A stretch of 64,000 nucleotides of DNA from Odontocerum albicorne (lineage: Eukaryota; Arthropoda; Insecta; Trichoptera; Odontoceridae). The stretch covers positions 32,145,491 to 32,209,490 of the forward strand of contig OX463848.1 of the NCBI GenBank assembly GCA_949825065.1, given 5' to 3'. Positions 22,340-32,481 of this stretch are shown here, piece by piece. Within the stretch, counting starts at the first letter, position 1; each line of letters begins with the position of its first letter. A program made the position numbers and the translations under genes. A model generated the notes under the pieces. The model was given only the letters and a program-made list of their open reading frames with translations. It was not told where the DNA came from and searched no databases.

Positions 22340-22840
22340 TCTTATTGCAGAATAACTGAAAGGGACGAGTAGATAAGAAAAAAAAGTCTTTCTGCAGAGT
22401 GACTAAAAAGGACTTACAGATAAGTAAAAACAAATTCCAGATTAACTGAAACGGACTCCAAAAAAGGTAAGTAAAAAAATGTTTCTGCAGAGTGACTAAA
22501 AGGGACTAAATGAAGATAAGTAAAAACTTATTTCCAGAATGGCTGAAAGGGACTTGACGAAGATAAGAAAAAATCTTTTTGCAGAATGACTGAAAGGGAC
22601 AAGAAGATAAGTAAAAAAAAATCTTTCTCCAGAATGACTAAAAGGGACTTAAAGAAGATAGGTAAAAACATTTTTCCAGAATGAATGCAAGGGACTTCAA
22701 AAAGATTAGGAAAAATCTTTCGACAAAATAAATAAAAGAGACTTGAATAAAATATGTAAGCAAATCTATTTTCTCAAATTGACTTCAAGAAGATAACCTA
22801 AATTTTTTTTCCAGAATGACTGAAAAGGATTTTCAGAATT
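22340..22840. repeat. Minisatellite, about nine units of 50-58 bases
   Basis: The unit has the shape CAGAATGACTGAAAGGGACT, then a GAAGATAAGTAAAAA block, then TCTTTT. Units vary in length and sequence, with the edges most diverged. It lies in intron 9. No CRISPR-like spacer arrangement is present, because the whole unit repeats. Confidence 0.85.
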
Positions 22841-23376
22841 AACTAAGTATACATATGTATGCAACACCTAATGAACCCGCCTCCCTGGCTTCTGCACAAA
22901 TGAGTAATAGTTTGAAATGTTTTTTAAATAATTTTAAGTACTGAAATCAAGTCCAATTATTAATGTGAGAGTATTTCGGACCGGTCGGTTAGTCCAATCT
23001 AATGTCATTCAAGAAGAGACTTGTTGCCTTCAAAGTTTTCGGCAAAAGTCACTTACTGGGATGTTTAAACTCCAGGCCTTGAAGTCCCTTTATAAATATA
23101 TTTATTGCATTATATCCTAAGAATAAAATGTCATTAGGCGAGTCAAATGTCATCAGACGAGAAGTCTTTATAGATATTTTGGGTAAGATGGATACCACCT
23201 GAAACAGATGGGCAAATTCTAATAACTTGGGATCATATTCATGAGTAGTGGGAGGCCAGAGACAGGCCTGTATAGAAGACTTGGGGTAAAAGAAACATAT
23301 CTCTCATGGATTTCTACTTAACAAGCATAATAAAGAGTACAATAAGTAGAAATAAGACAGATCCTAAACTCAGAAG
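22841..23376. other. Intron sequence without nameable content
   Basis: I see no coding motif or repeat here. Confidence 0.45.
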
Positions 23377-23428
23377 TCACCGCAACTAAGACGTTTTCCT
23401 AAAAAGGAAAACGTCTTAGTTGCGGTGA
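23377..23428. repeat. Perfect 24-bp hairpin with 4-base loop
   Basis: TCACCGCAACTAAGACGTTTTCCT is followed by AAAA and then its exact reverse complement. The arms have no mismatch. The stem is short for a miRNA precursor. It could be a remnant of a palindromic element centre. Confidence 0.9.
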
Positions 23429-24129
23429 TCTAGGTATGTCGTCCTCATGTCAGAACATTGACCATTAAAGAAAACATAATGTCAAGGAGTTGAAGCAAAC
23501 AAACACAGAACTAGTGCAAATCAAGATTTCACCTGGTTTTCACACCAGGCCAACAGACTGGCTTAAGGAGAGTCCTACCAATGAAAAGAGGAGTGATAGT
23601 CGTAAAAATGGACTCCAAATGACTTAATGCCAGTCAGTACTATTTGAAAATGCAACATATGAACTTTGGAAAGAGTTGGAAAATAAAAAGTATGAAATTT
23701 TTAATGCAGTGAGATTACAGTCAAATAAAAAAGAAAGTAAAGAGGAGGAAACATTTTAAAACATTTTTTTTTATTTAATAGACATTTCACATAATAAGAG
23801 GTTAATGAGAATTAGAAAGTAAAGGAAAGAAGCAAGTGTAAAAATACGAGGAAAAATTCTATAGAACTAAATATTTAATGAATTTTAGAAAATAAATTCA
23901 GATATGTGACTGTAAATATGTGGAGAATTAAGTAAGAGTAGATGGGAAATGTTGAAGGGGCGTTAGACATTTATACTTGAGTAAAGATCATATAATGCAA
24001 TACGTAATTATGGTCAAGGGTTTCCTCTCCCATCTCACACGCGTATGTAGGGTTCTCTGTGGATTTTGTAAATGTGGCTTCCTATCAGACACTGGCCTAT
24101 TCGCATGCTGTATATATGACATATACAAT
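23429..24129. other. Intron sequence without nameable content
   Basis: I see nothing beyond A/T-rich sequence and short purine-rich runs. Confidence 0.4.
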
Positions 24130-24225
24130 TCATTTGGACAGGCTCCTTTTGAGAAATCAAGGACTTGAACCTAGATATTCCTGTTAGCACTCTCCTTCTT
24201 GCTATAAGACAGCCCAAATAATAAA
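24130..24225 (-). repeat. tRNA-like SINE head, different family
   Basis: On the minus strand a box A-like 'GGGCTGTCTTATAGCAAGAA' and a box B-like 'AGGTTCAAGTCCTTG' are spaced as in a tRNA. The sequence beyond differs from the main SINE family here. A similar worn box B (GGGAGTTCAAATCCC) is present at 41225-41260. Confidence 0.5.
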
Positions 24226-25525
24226 ATTTAAATGTCAGATTAAGTCAGAAAAATGCTAACATGTTCATACACATCTTCGCTGACTCAAGCAAGTACACAA
24301 AGAGACAAATATACCAAACTTACAGAATCACTTGAATCAAATAAAAGTTATAAATGTTAATTTAAATCGAAGATGATCTCAAATACACCTAACTTACATA
24401 ATCCATTAAATCAAATAAAAGTTATATTTAAGTATGAATATGAACTAAAAATATTTGTGTAAGTAGGGTGACTAAAGCCACACTGAGGTGGATGGTGTTA
24501 GGTTAAAACAAGTTAATGCAGAATCCAAAAGCTGTATAGAAAGGTTCATGGATAAATAAGAAGTGAAAAGTGCATTTAATGATAAAAAAAGCCCTTCTGT
24601 CCACTGTATTTTCTAACGTATGTAAAGCAGTATAATAGCAAAATATATTTTTCTAAACAATTTCAAAAGTGGAACAAGTAAAGTTTCGAAATGATCTACT
24701 AAAAATACATGACAAAAGTGGAACAAGTACAGTTTCGAAATGATCTACTAATAATACATGACAAAAGACGATTCAATATTTTTTTCCTATCTAATATTTC
24801 AAATAATAAATTATTCAAATCTCAATACAATTTATATCATTAAAATGTATTTACACCTTGAATATAAAACAACCTTAGAAAAATATCTCAAGACATATTG
24901 AGACATTTGGAATTTGAATGCATTCCCAATAAAAATTAAAGTCAATGCTTCATACAGATTCAGGGTATATCAAATAGTTTACAATCCATTTATTATAATT
25001 TAAGGAAACAGTTAAAAATGCAAAAAAATATCCAATAAAATGTATTCAACGTGTACTAGTAGAGCATGCAATTGCTTGGCTATTTTACTAATGATATACC
25101 TATACAATCATATTATATGGGTTGTTTAGCTTCAAAGATTGATAACTCAATTTTTAAATTTTTCATGAATAACACAAAAAAATATTATATTAAAAAGCCC
25201 TTTTTATAGATTACTTTGATGACAAATTTTTATTTTACGATGATGTCAACATTTGTTTCGTTCTAAGTACGAATGCCAAACTCAAAATGAATTGGAAATT
25301 TCAAACTGAAATATATTTGAAAGTGAAAGTTTTTCTTTGAATCCTCAATACAAAAACATATTTAAAAAATATAATTAAAAAAAAACATTTTTCGTAGTTC
25401 ACAGTATTTGGAACTAAACAACTCATATCACTAAATTATGTGCATGTCAAATAAATAACTTTTTATTTCCAAATAAATACAGTTGCAAACTAGAATAATA
25501 TATGTATTGTATTACACATCTACAG
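24226..25525. other. Intron sequence; one 51-base tandem duplication
   Basis: A 51-base unit beginning AAAAGTGGAACAAGTA is duplicated at about 24660-24765. Otherwise I see only A/T-rich sequence. Confidence 0.5.
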
Positions 25526-26392
25526 GATGGCCTAGAATAAATTGCACTTTTGTTTCGTCGTGTACGACCATGCAGTAAACTTTATTGCTTTACTTCAAAT
25601 TCCATCTCGATAAAATTCAACTTGTTTAGGATTTAATTGAAGCGGACTTTGTTACAATGTTGGATTTTGCGGCTAAAGTTTTTGAACAGTTCTCCAAGTT
25701 TAATAAAACACTATTTTCAGACAAAGTACAATTACATATAAATGTCTTCATCAAAAAGAAAAATTGCCGATAATGGAGCGATGAAAACCCAAGACTGAAA
25801 CACCAGAGATCACTTCATTGAGCACGAGTAACAGTATCGGGAATTACCGGTCCTTATTTCTTTGAGGATACTGGAGGTCAAACAATAACAGTTAATTTGG
25901 AGTGTTACATTTAAATGCTGAGAGTTTTTGACTGTATTTTTTTGTAATCTCCAGGGTACAGTTCGAGAACATGGTTTCAAAAGGATGAAGTCGAGTTTAA
26001 AAGTGGTTCAAGAGGTATTCCCATGAAAACTGTTATCGCGAAGAGGTGACATTGTGTGGCCACCACGTTGGTCTTATTTGCTACCACTGGTTTGGTTTTA
26101 GTGGGGATGGATACCTAATAAGTTGAGTACACGCCAATAAAACAATAACTATACTGCAATTGATACTTCGGGAAACATGAAGGCACGTTCTTCAAAATTA
26201 TTTAGCCAGATTAGAGAAATGTCATCGATGCGATGGTGGTCATCACGATTATATTAATTTTTAAAAATTTATTAATTAAATTAAAATAGTTCATATTTTA
26301 GATATTTGCAGTAATTAATGTGGATTACAACAAACTATTGTTTTATTACGAATTTTTCAAAAGTGAACTTTATTCTGGGTCCCCCTATATTA
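25526..26392 (+). pseudogene. Tc1/mariner-superfamily element remnant
   Basis: Frames read 'FSDKVQLHINVFIKKKNCR' (expected pattern FSDEaxFhlNGxVNkqNCRYW), 'RVTVSGITGPYFFEDTGG', 'TWFQKDE' and 'VIAKR', then in another frame 'RGDIVWPPRW' and 'LLPLVWF'. This order matches an insect IS630/Tc1/mariner lineage whose ends read roughly GGCCxAGAATAAAxTGCACTTTTG. The left edge has GGATGGCCTAGAATAAATTG, and the inverse of the right edge reads GGGGACCCAGAATAAAGTTC. The catalytic region is heavily eroded. Confidence 0.7.
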
Positions 26393-26569
26393 AATGTGGC
26401 TGATTCATTTAAGTCATTCGTATATTACCCCTTAATATGCATGAATTCATCATATGGATATTTCGAAGAGTAAAGTCGTGAGAAAATATTTTATTCAAAA
26501 TATTGTCCCAGTAATCAAGCCTTCAAGTGCAGAAGGCAAGTAACTTATAGTTTGCCATTACACGTGTTT

Positions 26570-26790
26570 GAAATACAGCACACACGTGTAGCGTGTATGA
26601 GAACTGTTACCAGAAATATTTAATCGGACTAGCACCCTTGATTTTTTTTTTTTTTTTTTAGTACCATCGAGAATCAAAACCAAAACTCCCGAATGGTAGA
26701 CCAGCGTTTTACCAACTGGGTCAAGTAATTTGTATCTTATTGACATGTGGCAAATTCTTCAAACTAACCAGAAGAATATAAAAAGTTCTA
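26570..26790 (-). repeat. Degenerate SINE with a second truncated copy
   Basis: A tRNA-like head (inverse of 'CCAACTGGGTCAAG' and 'GAATCAAAACCAAAACTC') occupies 26660-26730. It is preceded by a T-rich body and immediately followed by the body fragment ATGTGGCAAATTCTTCAAAC, TAACCAGAAG of another copy. The arrangement suggests tandem or nested SINEs. Confidence 0.55.
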
Positions 26791-26829
26791 TTTTGAAAAA
26801 ATAAAACAGATCACTTCTATCACCTAGGC

Positions 26830-27364
26830 TAAGGCCACACCAAAGTGCTTCGCTAGGTGCTACATGACTAATAGACTAGGTGACTTCGGGCATGGCCACA
26901 CGAAAGTGTTTTGCACAAATTCATTTGACATTTGGGAGCGGTTGAGTTAACAAACGATGCCACTCTCAAAACTAACCAGAAAGCTACTTCTCTCAGAGAA
27001 TTTAAGTTTAAAATTTCGAATTCCCTCAGAGAATTTAAGTTTAACATCTCAAATTCGAACTTGTTGGGTGCATAATGTTAATTTATTTAGAAGTACTCGT
27101 GGAGAGTTTCAACTTCTCTACAAAGAATTGGGATAAAACTTCCTCCATCTTGTAAAATCACTTTGACGACACAATAAAATTAACCAACACGTCTGTTCGC
27201 TAGGAGACTCACTAGGTGACTAATAGTCACGTAACGTGGCGCGAAGCGTGCAGTGTGGCAATTGCGATAGTATGGGGTGCGTTGGTTCGCTAGGATATGT
27301 CACCTAGCTCCCAGCGTAGCTCTAAGCACCAAGCGAGGCTCCTACCTGTGTGGCCGAGGCCTTA
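26830..27364. mobile_element. PIF/Harbinger-like MITE
   Basis: The left end TAAGGCCACACCAAAGTGCT and the inverse of the right end (TAAGGCCTCGGCCACACAGG) form imperfect inverted repeats. Motifs GCTAGGTGAC and TAATAG recur inside both ends. There is no coding region. The assignment rests on end style; the target duplication is unclear. Confidence 0.6.
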
Positions 27365-27465
27365 GACTTGCAAGACATCTATTGACAATTGTTAGTGGAT
27401 TACCAGGGAGGCAGAATCCAACAGTTCCAAAACATAGACAACTTCAATTATTTTTTTTGATGACC

Positions 27466-27523
27466 ATTGAATCTGAAACCCTCTGATCGATAGAGAAGTG
27501 TTATACCAACTAGATTACAAAGA
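27466..27523 (-). repeat. SINE head fragment
   Basis: The inverse of GAATCTGAAACCCTCTGATC and ATACCAACTAGATTACAAAG gives worn box B and box A. Only the head is clear. Confidence 0.45.
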
Positions 27524-27596
27524 GAAATACTAATCATTTCACTAGCTAAAAGACATTAAATTTTTTTTTTAAATGAGTAATGAAAAAATCACTTAC

Positions 27597-27769
27597 CTAT
27601 GCCGGTTGGAACGAAGAGAGCTCCTGTAACTAGAAATTTGAGCTGCTTGTGTTTCTTCAATAATGGTTGAAGCCATTTTATTTGACACCAATGAATTGGT
27701 GAAGAATAGCACAGAAGACGCCAATTGGAATAATTCAAGGTTAGTTGGACGCTCTCCAGTATTCTGGTA
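27597..27769 (-). CDS. Exon 9 of the DUF4781-like gene
   Basis: The acceptor ATTTCAG and the donor AG/GTAAGT bound a 173-base exon. It starts in phase 0 (TAC CAG AAT) and ends with two bases of a codon (AG). It encodes 'YQNTGERPTNLELFQLASSV' and on to 'RSSLRSNRH'. The 'LFFTNSLVSNKMASTIIEET' part is the segment that most recalls DUF4781 proteins. Because its donor leaves phase 2, it can join either 10a or 10b in frame. It is the branching point of the two predicted transcripts. Confidence 0.88.
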
Positions 27770-27849
27770 CTGAAATTTTTAAAAACATTTAATCAATCAC
27801 GTACATGCAACCAAGATTCTCTATTGCACTCTCGTAAGAAGCCAATTGG

Positions 27850-28300
27850 AAAACAACTCTAGTATCTGGACTCTTTATTACGTAGTTCATCGAATGCCTT
27901 GAAGAGGGCAGCACAGATTTTTGCGCCACATCGGGTTTAGGCTTAGTCTTAAGAAAGATGATGTAAACTATATGTTGTTATCACGTCTCAACTTGATGAG
28001 ACTGCGATTGTATTTGATCCTGATTTTCAAAATAGTGAATGGGATAATTAACTGCCCGAAGTTACTGGCATTGATTGATTTCGAATTCCTTCGAGAAGTA
28101 CGAGACTGCACGATACATTCCCATGCGAGAGTTGTAGAACTATTACTCTAATTCTCCCGTACCCAGATTGCATCGAATGGATAATGACTATGCTGCAGTG
28201 ACAATCTTAATGCCTTTAAAAGTTCTCTTAGAGAGCGTTTTTATCTGTCTGAACCATAAATACATTGATTTTTTTCTCTTTTTTTTTCATTGTATTTCTG
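27850..28300 (+). pseudogene. LINE C-terminal remnant in intron 8
   Basis: Frames read 'FLRHIGFRLSLKKDDVNYML', 'LSRLNLMRLRLY', 'FKIVNGIINCPKLLALIDF', 'TIHSHARV' and 'NLNAFKSSLRERFY'. This is the region after the reverse transcriptase in Jockey/CR1-type insect LINEs. One 76-codon frame is still open; the rest is shifted. Confidence 0.72.
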
Positions 28301-28519
28301 AAACTATTCGAGATATCTGTAAATATGTTGAAGTTCTGACGTGCTTTTTTGGCGAGTAGACAGATATGAGAGTTCTTAAGAAGAATACAAAAGGAGATAC
28401 ATAAATTCCTTTTAGAGTTGGCAGAGAGGACAAATTTCTTATACAAGACTAATACTAACATTACGAATTGATTATGAAAAACAAAATTCAGTAAGATTAA
28501 TTAATATAAAAAAACTAAC

Positions 28520-28612
28520 CCTTATAATACAACTGGTTATTCCATTGACCAATCCAGCACCACTAGTTATAGCAGCTGTGACCAAAGCGATGTCATGGGC
28601 AACTTGGAAACC
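28520..28612 (-). CDS. Exon 8 of the DUF4781-like gene
   Basis: The acceptor TTATTCAG and the donor AGG/GTTAGT bound exactly 31 codons in phase 0: 'GFQVAHDIALVTAAITSGAG' then 'LVNGITSCIIR'. It is Ala/Gly-rich and continues the hydrophobic character of exons 6 and 7. Confidence 0.88.
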
Positions 28613-29282
28613 CTGAATAAAAATAAAAAAGATAATTAAAATTTCTTATAAGATGAACAAAATTTAATTTAAAAATATCTGATAATTTGTGGAGAAGAAA
28701 AGAAACAAACGCATCATTTCCAACTGTACTAATCTTCAGTATGTTGTATACAGGTGACTGTTACTTAATTAATCAACTTATAAATTAAGAGGGAACAGTA
28801 ACACAAAACAGCATTACAAGGTAATTTATGTACCATACTTATTTGTCCGGTAATCAGGCAGATTTTATGTGATGTTAAATTCAAATATCAACCCTTTAGG
28901 TATTATCATAAAGACAAGAATGTCATAAAACTCCTCCATCCAGGTCAATCTACAACTCAGTCATACAAATATAATATGTATTTTTAATAATTTCGTTCAT
29001 TACTATAATCACAAGCTCTGTAATAATTGGTAATGAAAGACGTTAAATACTGCTTGATAGCTGACCAAGAGCTGCACTGTTTTATTGCCCGCTAGAGACT
29101 CAACAAATCTGACTTCCATCTTGCATCATCCACTGATTTTTAGAGAAGGAAATCCGCAGTGTGATAAGAATAGTGCCAAGCTGTAGACTGACCAGGATGG
29201 AGACGTTTGTGGTATCCCTGTGTTTCTAATGATACGAAGAGAGTATTTAATAGACATAGTTTATTATATAAAGGATACTTAC
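28613..29282. other. Intron 7, nothing nameable
   Basis: This is A/T-rich sequence without a recognisable element. Confidence 0.5.
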
Positions 29283-29414
29283 TTTGCTAACAACTGCACC
29301 ATTGCTGACAACCTTGCCTAACAGTTTGGATGATGCACCAGCCACAATGCCTGCTGAACTTGCTGCAATATTTAACCAGCAACCTCGGGCTTCACTGTCC
29401 GTTACATTTAGTGT
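29283..29414 (-). CDS. Exon 7 of the DUF4781-like gene
   Basis: The acceptor GTTTTAG and the donor AAA/GTAAGT bound 44 codons in phase 0: 'TLNVTDSEARGCWLNIAASS' to 'VVSNGAVVSK'. The second half is small-residue rich (Ala, Gly, Ser, Val), like exon 6. Confidence 0.88.
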
Positions 29415-29994
29415 CTAAAACATGACAAGATTAATGTAAGATCGATATTTGTTGGTGCTTAGTAAATTCACTCATACTTGTACATACATAAGCCAACTTC
29501 TAAGTAATATAATTATAAATCATTTACACAACCATTTAGTGAGCCAACCCACTTCAATATATTTAAGTTCTATTTAATTGGGAATTACATTTAAGATTCA
29601 AATAGTTAAAAGTATAATGATTTTGCTATTTTATGAAAATATTAGTAGATTCAAATATATGGACCGAATGGCATCATCTGCAAACTTTCCCATGTCCGAT
29701 ACATATTTCGCAACAAAAAACAGAGAAAACTTGCCAGGGGAAAACAGACTACAAAAATCTTAACAGATCTTCAAATATGTTATGGTATATTCAGCATTTT
29801 TATAATGTATACATGTGGTGTTCATAAATTTGATTAAGTAATTCTCTAGAGATTTCCGAAACTGTGCATGATGATCTATAATGCAGGGAAAACAGCAAAC
29901 AACCCCATTGAATATTTTAAGCTTTACTAGTTTTTATAAAAAGGGTTCCACACCCCCGATGGAGAGATATGAAATGTATTTTTATTGTAAAACA

Positions 29995-30440
29995 CTTTTG
30001 TTTTATGCAGTACAATCTAACAGGCTTATTGTATGTAGTAAAACCAAGCAGACTTTTTGCTATGAAATAATAATAATAAAAATACAATTTATAAAGTGCT
30101 ATTTAAAGAGCTAACTCTCCTTAAGGGCACTCTAACTCAGGATTCGAACCCACTCAAATCTATATAAAACCTCCCAAAAAGGAAATTCTTTAAGTACTTC
30201 CTAAAACTACACACGCCCCCCATATGTCTAACACAAGGAAGGAGATCATTCCACACCACAGAAGTAGCAACGGCAAAAGCTCTATCATAATACCTAGCTT
30301 TATTGAAATTATTTAAAACAATCAATTTATTAGACAAAAAAAAAGTTCTCAATAATGAATTTTTTTGATTCCATCTGGAATTAAACCCAAAACCCTACGT
30401 TGGAAGTTAAGAATTTAAACTTTTGTACTATGGTATGATC
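29995..30440 (-). repeat. SINE split by a LINE fragment
   Basis: A SINE body and tail (GCAGTACAATCTAACAGGCT, compare the 19.7-kb copy) lies at about 29995-30060, and a worn head (inverse of GAATTAAACCCAAAACCC) at 30370-30440. Between them is a minus-strand LINE C-terminus. The split suggests the LINE landed in the SINE, or that two SINE pieces merely flank it. Confidence 0.45.
30137..30352 (-). pseudogene. LINE C-terminal fragment
   Basis: The frame reads 'NNFNKARYYDRAFAVATSVV', 'WNDLLPCVRHMGGVCSFRKY' and 'LKNFLF'. This is the common C-terminus of Jockey/CR1-type LINEs (pattern S/Y-Y-x-R-A-F-x-V-A-x-P-x-L-W-N-x-L-P...F-x-x-x-L-K-x-x-L-F). It is open for 71 codons but lacks everything upstream. 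Confidence 0.75.
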
Positions 30441-30575
30441 ATATTGTGATTTTATAAGAAAGATTTTCTTTAGTTAATAGTTAAATAGTATTTTCTACCA
30501 ACTTCATCAAAAGATAATTTTCATTAGTTTAAAAAAAGAGTGATTTGGAAGATTAGAAATCAAACTCTATCAAAC

Positions 30576-30824
30576 CTGTCCATGTCTATCTCTGTCGACA
30601 AGATGAGCGGAAGAGATGGCCGTGCCGTAAACTCCAGTAGCCACTGAAGCAACCCCAGCAGTAATGGCGACTCCAGCAGCCACAGGGGCAAACAAAGAAA
30701 ATGTTAGCACTCCGGCTGTACCAAGAGCTACTCCAGTTGTCACTAAATCGGCCACATTTCGAACTTTGGCCAGTGGCTTCGAAGCTGGGGATTTCCTTAT
30801 CATTAATTGGACGTGTACATCTTC
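30576..30824 (-). CDS. Exon 6 of the DUF4781-like gene (Ala/Gly/Val-rich segment)
   Basis: The acceptor TTGTAATAG and the donor CAG/GTTTGA bound 83 codons in phase 0, from 'EDVHVQLMIRKSPASKPLAK' to 'ISSAHLVDRDRHGQ'. The central stretch ('VTTGVALGTAGVLTFSLFAP', 'VAAGVAITAGVASVATGVYG') is about 40 residues of small and hydrophobic residues without charge. That is long enough for two short membrane-inserting helices, though glycine-zipper packing in a soluble fold is equally possible. The end 'LVDRDRHGQ' is typical of the DUF4781 family as I recall it. The donor is weaker than the others. Confidence 0.9.
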
Positions 30825-30987
30825 CTATTACAAAATGAAAAAAAAGGGAAATATATATAGAAGTTGTCAATGTATGGACCATGTGAATAACAGAAACATT
30901 CGCATGTCCTTAATTTTTTTAAAGCAAATTCTTACACTGGAGAACATAATTATTAAGTTTGTTTAATCAAACACTGTTTATTACACT

Positions 30988-31097
30988 TATAACCCTACCG
31001 GTTTCAAGGTTTTCGCCTCATCATCAGGAAGCAGAAACAAGACTTGTTTGTGCTTGCCTGATGATGAGGTGAAAACTTTGAAACCGGTAGGGTTATA
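30988..31097. repeat. 110-bp palindrome with hammerhead-like cores (Penelope-type)
   Basis: The sequence is its own inverse around 31042, with only a few mismatches and one extra base. Each arm reads CCTGATGATGAGG, then a short A-rich loop, then GAAACCGGTAGGGTTAT. CTGATGA followed by a small hairpin and GAAA is the conserved core of a hammerhead ribozyme, and such motifs are known in the terminal repeats of Penelope-like elements. The left arm continues outward as AATAAACAGTGTTTGATTAA on the minus strand. Self-cleavage is an inference. Confidence 0.75.
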
Positions 31098-31560
31098 CTA
31101 TTATACACCCGAACAAGTCGAAAAAGCTCTTGAATTTATTAAATCGAATGCAGTGGGTGCTGATGGTATTCTGATAAAATTGATACGATTCTGTTTGCCA
31201 TTTATTAAGGACATACTTGCGGGAATTTTTAATACATCTCTTCAGGAGAAAATATTTCCATATGTTTGGAAGTCTGCTCTAGTCGTCCCAATTCCAAAGA
31301 AACAAAACGTTGTTGAATTTAAGGATCTACGCCCAATAAGTATTCTCCCAGTCGTATCAAAGATTTTGGAGAGATTGGTGTTCCTTCAGATATTAGATTA
31401 TCTTCTATCCAATGACTATTGCCCAAGTATTAACCTGGCTTCAGGCTTAAATATAGCACAACGACGGCACTGAGCTGTGTGGTGGATGACATATTACGGG
31501 AATCAGATAAGATTTCAATGTATTACTGCCTAACTATTTCAATGTTGTTTCAACTATTTT
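31098..31560 (+). pseudogene. LINE reverse transcriptase N-terminal fragment
   Basis: The frame reads 'YTPEQVEKALEFIKSNAVGA', 'DGILIKLIRFCLPFIKDILA', 'WKSALVVPIPKKQNVVEFKD' and 'LRPISILPVVSKILERLVF', which are the first motifs of Jockey/CR1 reverse transcriptases. A frameshift near 31470 moves it to 'VVDDILRESDK', after which the catalytic palm is missing. Beyond about 31520 the open frame is only a hydrophobic T-rich artefact. Confidence 0.85.
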
Positions 31561-32132
31561 ATTTCCCATTTTGTAAAATTTGGACTCCTTTGAGGCTTTT
31601 CTTTTTTTCGTTCTTGCTGACAGTTAACAACCTAAGGTGGTATATGTGGGTTTACTTTTTATTTTGTTTTCTGCCATACGTTTGTTTTTTTATTTATTCT
31701 TTAATCTATAATAGATATGCGGGGGTGTGGGATGGAAGCACCCCGATGCCCTTGCGGTCGGGCTCGCCCTACATTGGTGGGGTGTATCTCGGCCGGGGGA
31801 ATCTTTGTGGGATGAACCCGGACCTTTTAATGTCTTCTCTTTTGAATGTATTTTTTTTGCCATCTATTTATTTTCTGTGTTTTTTTTATCTTCTTGTTCT
31901 ACGTGTTCAAGGGTGTGGGATGAAAAACGTCTGGTGTCCCCGTGGCTGGGCTCGCCCTATATTGGTGGGGTGCATCTTGGCCAGGGGGATATTATTAGAT
32001 GAGCCCAGACCTTTTTATAGCTTCTGTTTTTTAATGTATTCTCTTTTTAATGTGTTCTTGAAATGTGTCTAAATGTATTATGTACATACTATGTTGCTAT
32101 TAATAAACCTGTATTTATTTATTTATTTATTT
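31098..32132 (+). mobile_element. 5'-truncated Jockey/CR1-type LINE with TTTA tail
   Basis: It starts within the reverse-transcriptase N-terminal region and ends in TATTTATTTATTTATTTATT, a microsatellite-like tail typical of LINE 3' ends. It interrupts the right arm of the Penelope palindrome: the arm's continuation (GGAATAAACAGCGTTTGACT) resumes just after the tail. The 3' untranslated part contains a tandem duplication of about 100-base units (near 31722-31829 and 31911-32017), each with GGGCTCGCCCTA and TTGGTGGGGTG. The last 120 bases recur at 17845-17965. Confidence 0.8.
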
Positions 32133-32230
32133 ATACATCTTAACTGGAATAAACAGCGTTTGACTAAACAAATTACAATGTCTTTAAAACCTCCACAGTG
32201 TTCACACTTTAACTATAAATAATATATTTA
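32133..32230 (+). repeat. Penelope-type end, continuation of the palindrome arm
   Basis: GGAATAAACAGCGTTTGACT and the following TTACAATGTCTTTAAAACCT match the copies at 10140-10285 and 52297-52380. It is separated from its palindrome arm only by the LINE. Confidence 0.65.
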
Positions 32231-32269
32231 TTAATTATATTTGTATTATTTCTACTGAAAGCACTTTTC

Positions 32270-32470
32270 AAATATTTCTCCAAACGCAATCAACAAAATT
32301 CTCTCCACATGTCCAAATATTTTTCATGCATTTCTTTATATATTTATCACTGTCCACTTCAGCCATGTATTCATTCCTTCTTTCATACATTGACACACTA
32401 CAAAATGTTCTTATCTCTTAATATAAATATAATTACTTTTATCCTGTTTCTGCCAAGTTCATGTTTCAGC
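32270..32470 (-). pseudogene. LINE C-terminal fragment, heavily decayed
   Basis: On the minus strand, frames read 'GAETxTWQKQDKSN' and later 'KIFGHVERI'. These are the spaced landmarks (G-A/S-E-T-W...F-G-H-V-x-R) of RTE/CR1-like LINE C-termini. Everything between is shifted. The 32.5-kb mariner is inserted at its edge. Confidence 0.5.
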
Positions 32471-32481
32471 CCCATATAATA

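Noticed and set aside
31479..32072. 197-codon plus-strand open frame with hydrophobic segments
   Set aside because: Apart from the first dozen residues it translates a T-rich LINE 3' untranslated region; the apparent membrane segments are a composition effect.
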